Source: CAXBES01 sp965367015
GTDB taxonomy: Bacteria > Bacteroidota > Bacteroidia > Flavobacteriales > Flavobacteriaceae
Length of the DNA stretch: 64,000 bases
Direction: 5' to 3'
Assembly (NCBI GenBank): GCA_965367015.1
Contig: CBDUGY010000002.1
Span: 1 to 64,000 of the forward strand
The position numbers and the translations under genes are program-made. This document shows, piece after piece, positions 61,964 to 64,000 of the stretch (position 1 is the first letter of the stretch; the number at the start of each line of letters is the position of its first letter). The notes under the pieces are model-generated. The model saw nothing but the letters and a program-made list of their open reading frames with translations. It did no database searches and had not been told where the DNA came from.

Positions 61964-62794
61964 ATGGTAAAAGATGATGATAAATTACAGCTTTTACGTG
62001 ATATCCTGCTCATAGATGATAGGCAAGTTGCGCATGCCATAAACAAGCGAATAGAATTTATTACCGAAACTATTGAAAAGCGTGAAAAGCTTTCAGAAAA
62101 AATTGATCCAATAATAGATGATAAACTAAATCAGTTTATTGCAGATATCCCCGCCACTTTAGGACCAACTATAACAAAAACTTTAAAAGAACAGATAGAA
62201 AATTCTAAAGATCAAGTGGTGGAGGCCCTTTACCCTATTATGGGTAAGATGATAAAGCGGTATATCCAGAATGAGATCCGATTACTTTCAGAAAATATAA
62301 ATAAAAAAGTAAATAATACTTTTTCGTTTATTTCCTTCAAACGTAAAGTGCAAGCTCGGTTTACGGGAGTCAAGGAAAGTGATCTGATGCTTAGTGAGAT
62401 GGACTCTCCTCAAATTAATGAAGTTTTTGTAATCCAAAAGGGATCCGGTTTGCTCTTGGGCAACTATAGCAGTACTTACACTATGGATAAAGATATGGTG
62501 TCGGGTATGTTAACAGCGATTAAAAGTTTTGTTGAAGACGCTTTTGAAGGAGGAAATCAAAATCTAGAAGCCATCGAATACGAATTGTATACAATACATA
62601 TTCAGAATTTTCATACATACTATATTGCCGCAGTTATATCAGGTACCTATAGTCGAAACTTTGAAAGTAAATTAGAAAATAAGCTGTTTAAGTTGTCGAA
62701 GAACTTATCCCCTAAAATATCCACCCTTACACAAGATGCTATTGATGGTGTTTTGGAAGATTACTTTACAAAATGGAAATTACCAAGAAAATAG
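61964..62794 (+). CDS. OmpA-N-like sensor/scaffold protein (no OmpA domain)
   Basis: 276-residue soluble protein. Residues 1-145 are helical, with VVEALYPIMGKMIKRYI (85-101) and ISFKRKVQARFTGVKESDL (123-141). Residues 150-245 form a compact alpha/beta domain: INEVFVIQKGSGLLLGNY, DKDMVSGMLTAIKSFVEDAF, and a YELYTIHIQNFHTYYIAAVI sheet. The same order occurs in the cytosolic N-terminal part of certain OmpA-family proteins in Proteobacteria and Cyanobacteria, but here it ends without the peptidoglycan-binding OmpA domain. The last domain looks like longin/roadblock or PAS-type sensor folds, which often bind small GTPases. It overlaps the GTPase start by 22 bp. Confidence 0.68.
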   Translation: MVKDDDKLQLLRDILLIDDRQVAHAINKRIEFITETIEKREKLSEKIDPIIDDKLNQFIADIPATLGPTITKTLKEQIENSKDQVVEALYPIMGKMIKRYIQNEIRLLSENINKKVNNTFSFISFKRKVQARFTGVKESDLMLSEMDSPQINEVFVIQKGSGLLLGNYSSTYTMDKDMVSGMLTAIKSFVEDAFEGGNQNLEAIEYELYTIHIQNFHTYYIAAVISGTYSRNFESKLENKLFKLSKNLSPKISTLTQDAIDGVLEDYFTKWKLPRK

Positions 62795-63273
62795 TGCTTT
62801 TAGGCCAGTTTGGGGTGGGAAAGACTTCATTAGTACAAAGATTCATTAAAAATGAATTTACTCAAGATTATAGAACCACTTTGGGGGTGCAAATCGAGAA
62901 AAAAATTATCAACTTACCATCGGGCGCCACTCTTTCTATGATTATTTGGGATTTAGAAGGTTTTTCATCGGTGGATAAAACAAGATCATCTTACCTACTC
63001 GGCTCCAGTGCATTTATTCATGTTTTCGACCTAACACGCCCTGTTACTTATTCAAACTTACATGAAGAGATAAATTTTCTTAGGGTAAATTTTCCAAAAG
63101 TACTGTTACGCACTATTGGAAATAAGAGTGATCAAAAAGACCCGGAATCGGTTGCAAATTACCTGAAGAGTAAAAATATAAATATTTATGGTTTTGTTAG
63201 CGCCAAAACCGGAGAAGGAGTAAATGAACTATTTAAAGATATAGCATTAAACCTTAGCGACTATGAACATTAA
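62773..63273 (+). CDS. Rab/Ras-like small GTPase 1
   Basis: 166-residue P-loop GTPase. G1 is GQFGVGKTS (G11-S19); the switch I region TTLGVQI has Thr36; G3 is WDLEG (D60-G63); G4 is NKSD (117-120); G5 is SAK (143-145). The catalytic Gln of Ras-type DTAGQ is absent: after Gly63 comes Phe64. It has no C-terminal lipidation site. The spacing is that of Rab/Roc-like bacterial GTPases, e.g. MglA relatives. It overlaps the OmpA-N-like gene by 22 bp and the next gene by 11 bp, so the three are translationally linked. Confidence 0.88.
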   Translation: MEITKKIVLLGQFGVGKTSLVQRFIKNEFTQDYRTTLGVQIEKKIINLPSGATLSMIIWDLEGFSSVDKTRSSYLLGSSAFIHVFDLTRPVTYSNLHEEINFLRVNFPKVLLRTIGNKSDQKDPESVANYLKSKNINIYGFVSAKTGEGVNELFKDIALNLSDYEH

Positions 63274-63853
63274 AAGTTTTTTTTCAAACAAGGTTCAAGA
63301 AATTCATACGACTTTAGAAGGCAAGGTCACAGAAAGCAGTGATACGATATTTACTGTCGATATAGGAGAAAATATATACCTTTTACACCCATTTTTTGAA
63401 AGTCTAAAATCTGAATTGATTAATGGTGAACATGAAAGTCTTGCCTTTCCATGTGTACAATTGGAATTTAATGAGACAAAAGCAATATGTGATATTACCA
63501 TAAAAATTGAACGTGGGTTTTTGGCAATTCTCTTATTTGATTATTCCGATCATTATGAAAATCTACACGAGGCCGCACAAGAGAAAAAAACGGCAATGTT
63601 AAATGAGCAGGCTTATGAATTAAATACTAAATATTCAGAAGAGAAAAGAGCTTACTTTGAATACATCCGAGACCGTATTGACCACAAGATTATTAAAGAA
63701 ATGCAGGATATTGTACTTCAAATTGAAGATTTAAAGAAAACGAAACTTTCATCAAAACAATATGCGTTATTGCATTCCATAGAAAGTAATATTGGCAACC
63801 TGCATTTAAAAGCAATCCAAATTAAAGAAGGACTTGGTATTAAATTAGACTAA
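63263..63853 (+). CDS. PAS-like protein between two small GTPases
   Basis: 196-residue soluble protein. Residues ~15-100 look like a PAS fold (YLLHPFFESLKSELINGEHE, PCVQLEFNETKAICDITIKI, GFLAILLFDYSDHYENLHEA), a pattern known from Bacteroidetes PAS sensor proteins. Residues ~105-196 are a long helix pair, such as those that link PAS to a histidine kinase, but there is no HisKA His motif and no ATPase domain. It overlaps GTPase 1 by 11 bp and ends 38 bp before GTPase 2. Perhaps it senses a signal and docks on the GTPases. Confidence 0.6.
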   Translation: MNIKSFFSNKVQEIHTTLEGKVTESSDTIFTVDIGENIYLLHPFFESLKSELINGEHESLAFPCVQLEFNETKAICDITIKIERGFLAILLFDYSDHYENLHEAAQEKKTAMLNEQAYELNTKYSEEKRAYFEYIRDRIDHKIIKEMQDIVLQIEDLKKTKLSSKQYALLHSIESNIGNLHLKAIQIKEGLGIKLD

Positions 63854-63891
63854 AATTCTTTATAATTGTTCTCTAAACTCTTCGATAATAT

Positions 63892-64000
63892 ATGTCCATT
63901 TCAAAAAAAATAGTAATGCTTGGCCATTTTGGCGTGGGTAAAACCAGCCTCGTTCGCCGTTATGTAGATAGCGCTTTCAGCGAAGACTATTTAGTAACTA
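63892..64000 (+). CDS. Rab/Ras-like small GTPase 2 (cut by window end)
   Basis: Only 36 codons are present. They contain the start and G1 motif GHFGVGKTS followed by LVRRYVDSAFSEDY, and match GTPase 1 at 22 of 36 positions. It is clearly a paralogue in the same orientation, 38 bp after the PAS-like gene. The switch and specificity motifs lie outside the window. Confidence 0.85.
   Translation, partial: MSISKKIVMLGHFGVGKTSLVRRYVDSAFSEDYLVT

Overview
The window looks like chromosomal core and near-core sequence from a member of the Flavobacteriaceae (Bacteroidetes), probably marine. It is AT-rich. Several genes have promoters of the Bacteroidetes TAnnTTTG type. There are TonB-dependent receptors with a carboxypeptidase-regulatory N-terminal domain, secreted proteins with type IX secretion (T9SS) C-terminal sorting tails, and many families typical of flavobacteria (DUF6503, DUF6090, DUF4286, DUF6428, DUF5995, DUF1206). 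No transposase, phage gene or CRISPR array was seen.

Layout. 1-2.8 kb: start of a secreted M36 metalloprotease, then a dNTP triphosphohydrolase. 2.9-12.6 kb: a phosphate-acquisition island with a TonB receptor, a beta-helix lipoprotein, an OprO/OprP-type porin, a Pit permease with a PhoU-like tail and, converging on it, a Na/Pi symporter. Three promoters here carry heptamers of the TTAACAT type repeated every 11 bp, in the same register to the -7 element, which looks like a Pho regulon signature. 13.6-17.6 kb: class Ia ribonucleotide reductase nrdB-nrdA, with a cluster of DnaA-box-like 9-mers upstream. 17.6-27.5 kb: T9SS cargo proteins, a DUF3109 protein, MarC, an S41 protease overlapping a dCMP deaminase, and HupE/UreJ. 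27.6-28.1 kb: a 103-bp tandem repeat beside tRNA-Leu(CAA). 28.3-34.6 kb: housekeeping genes prs, rplY, pth, ribF, an HTTM protein and serS. 34.6-45.4 kb: TPR, DUF, CAP and OmpA-family proteins, then rsmA-mgtE-thioesterase, a cupin, a 2-hydroxyacid dehydrogenase and small enzymes. 45.5-47.3 kb: an arsenic operon (arsR, DUF6428, arsN-like, arsC) without an efflux pump in the window. 48-56 kb: lipoproteins and membrane proteins of poorly known role. 56-61.5 kb: DUF5995, an OlsF-like bifunctional acyltransferase, aspartate kinase, a GNAT enzyme and fructose-1,6-bisphosphatase.

61.6-64 kb (cut by the window end): five tightly packed genes form the most unusual system here. Two encode the two halves of a region that in other bacteria is the cytosolic N-terminal part of certain OmpA-family proteins. 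They are followed by a Rab/Ras-like small GTPase, a PAS-like protein with no kinase domain, and a second, paralogous GTPase. I read this as a bacterial small-GTPase signalling module whose sensor or scaffold domain has come apart from the outer-membrane anchor.

Most calls rest on recognising families from the translated sequence. No database search was run.
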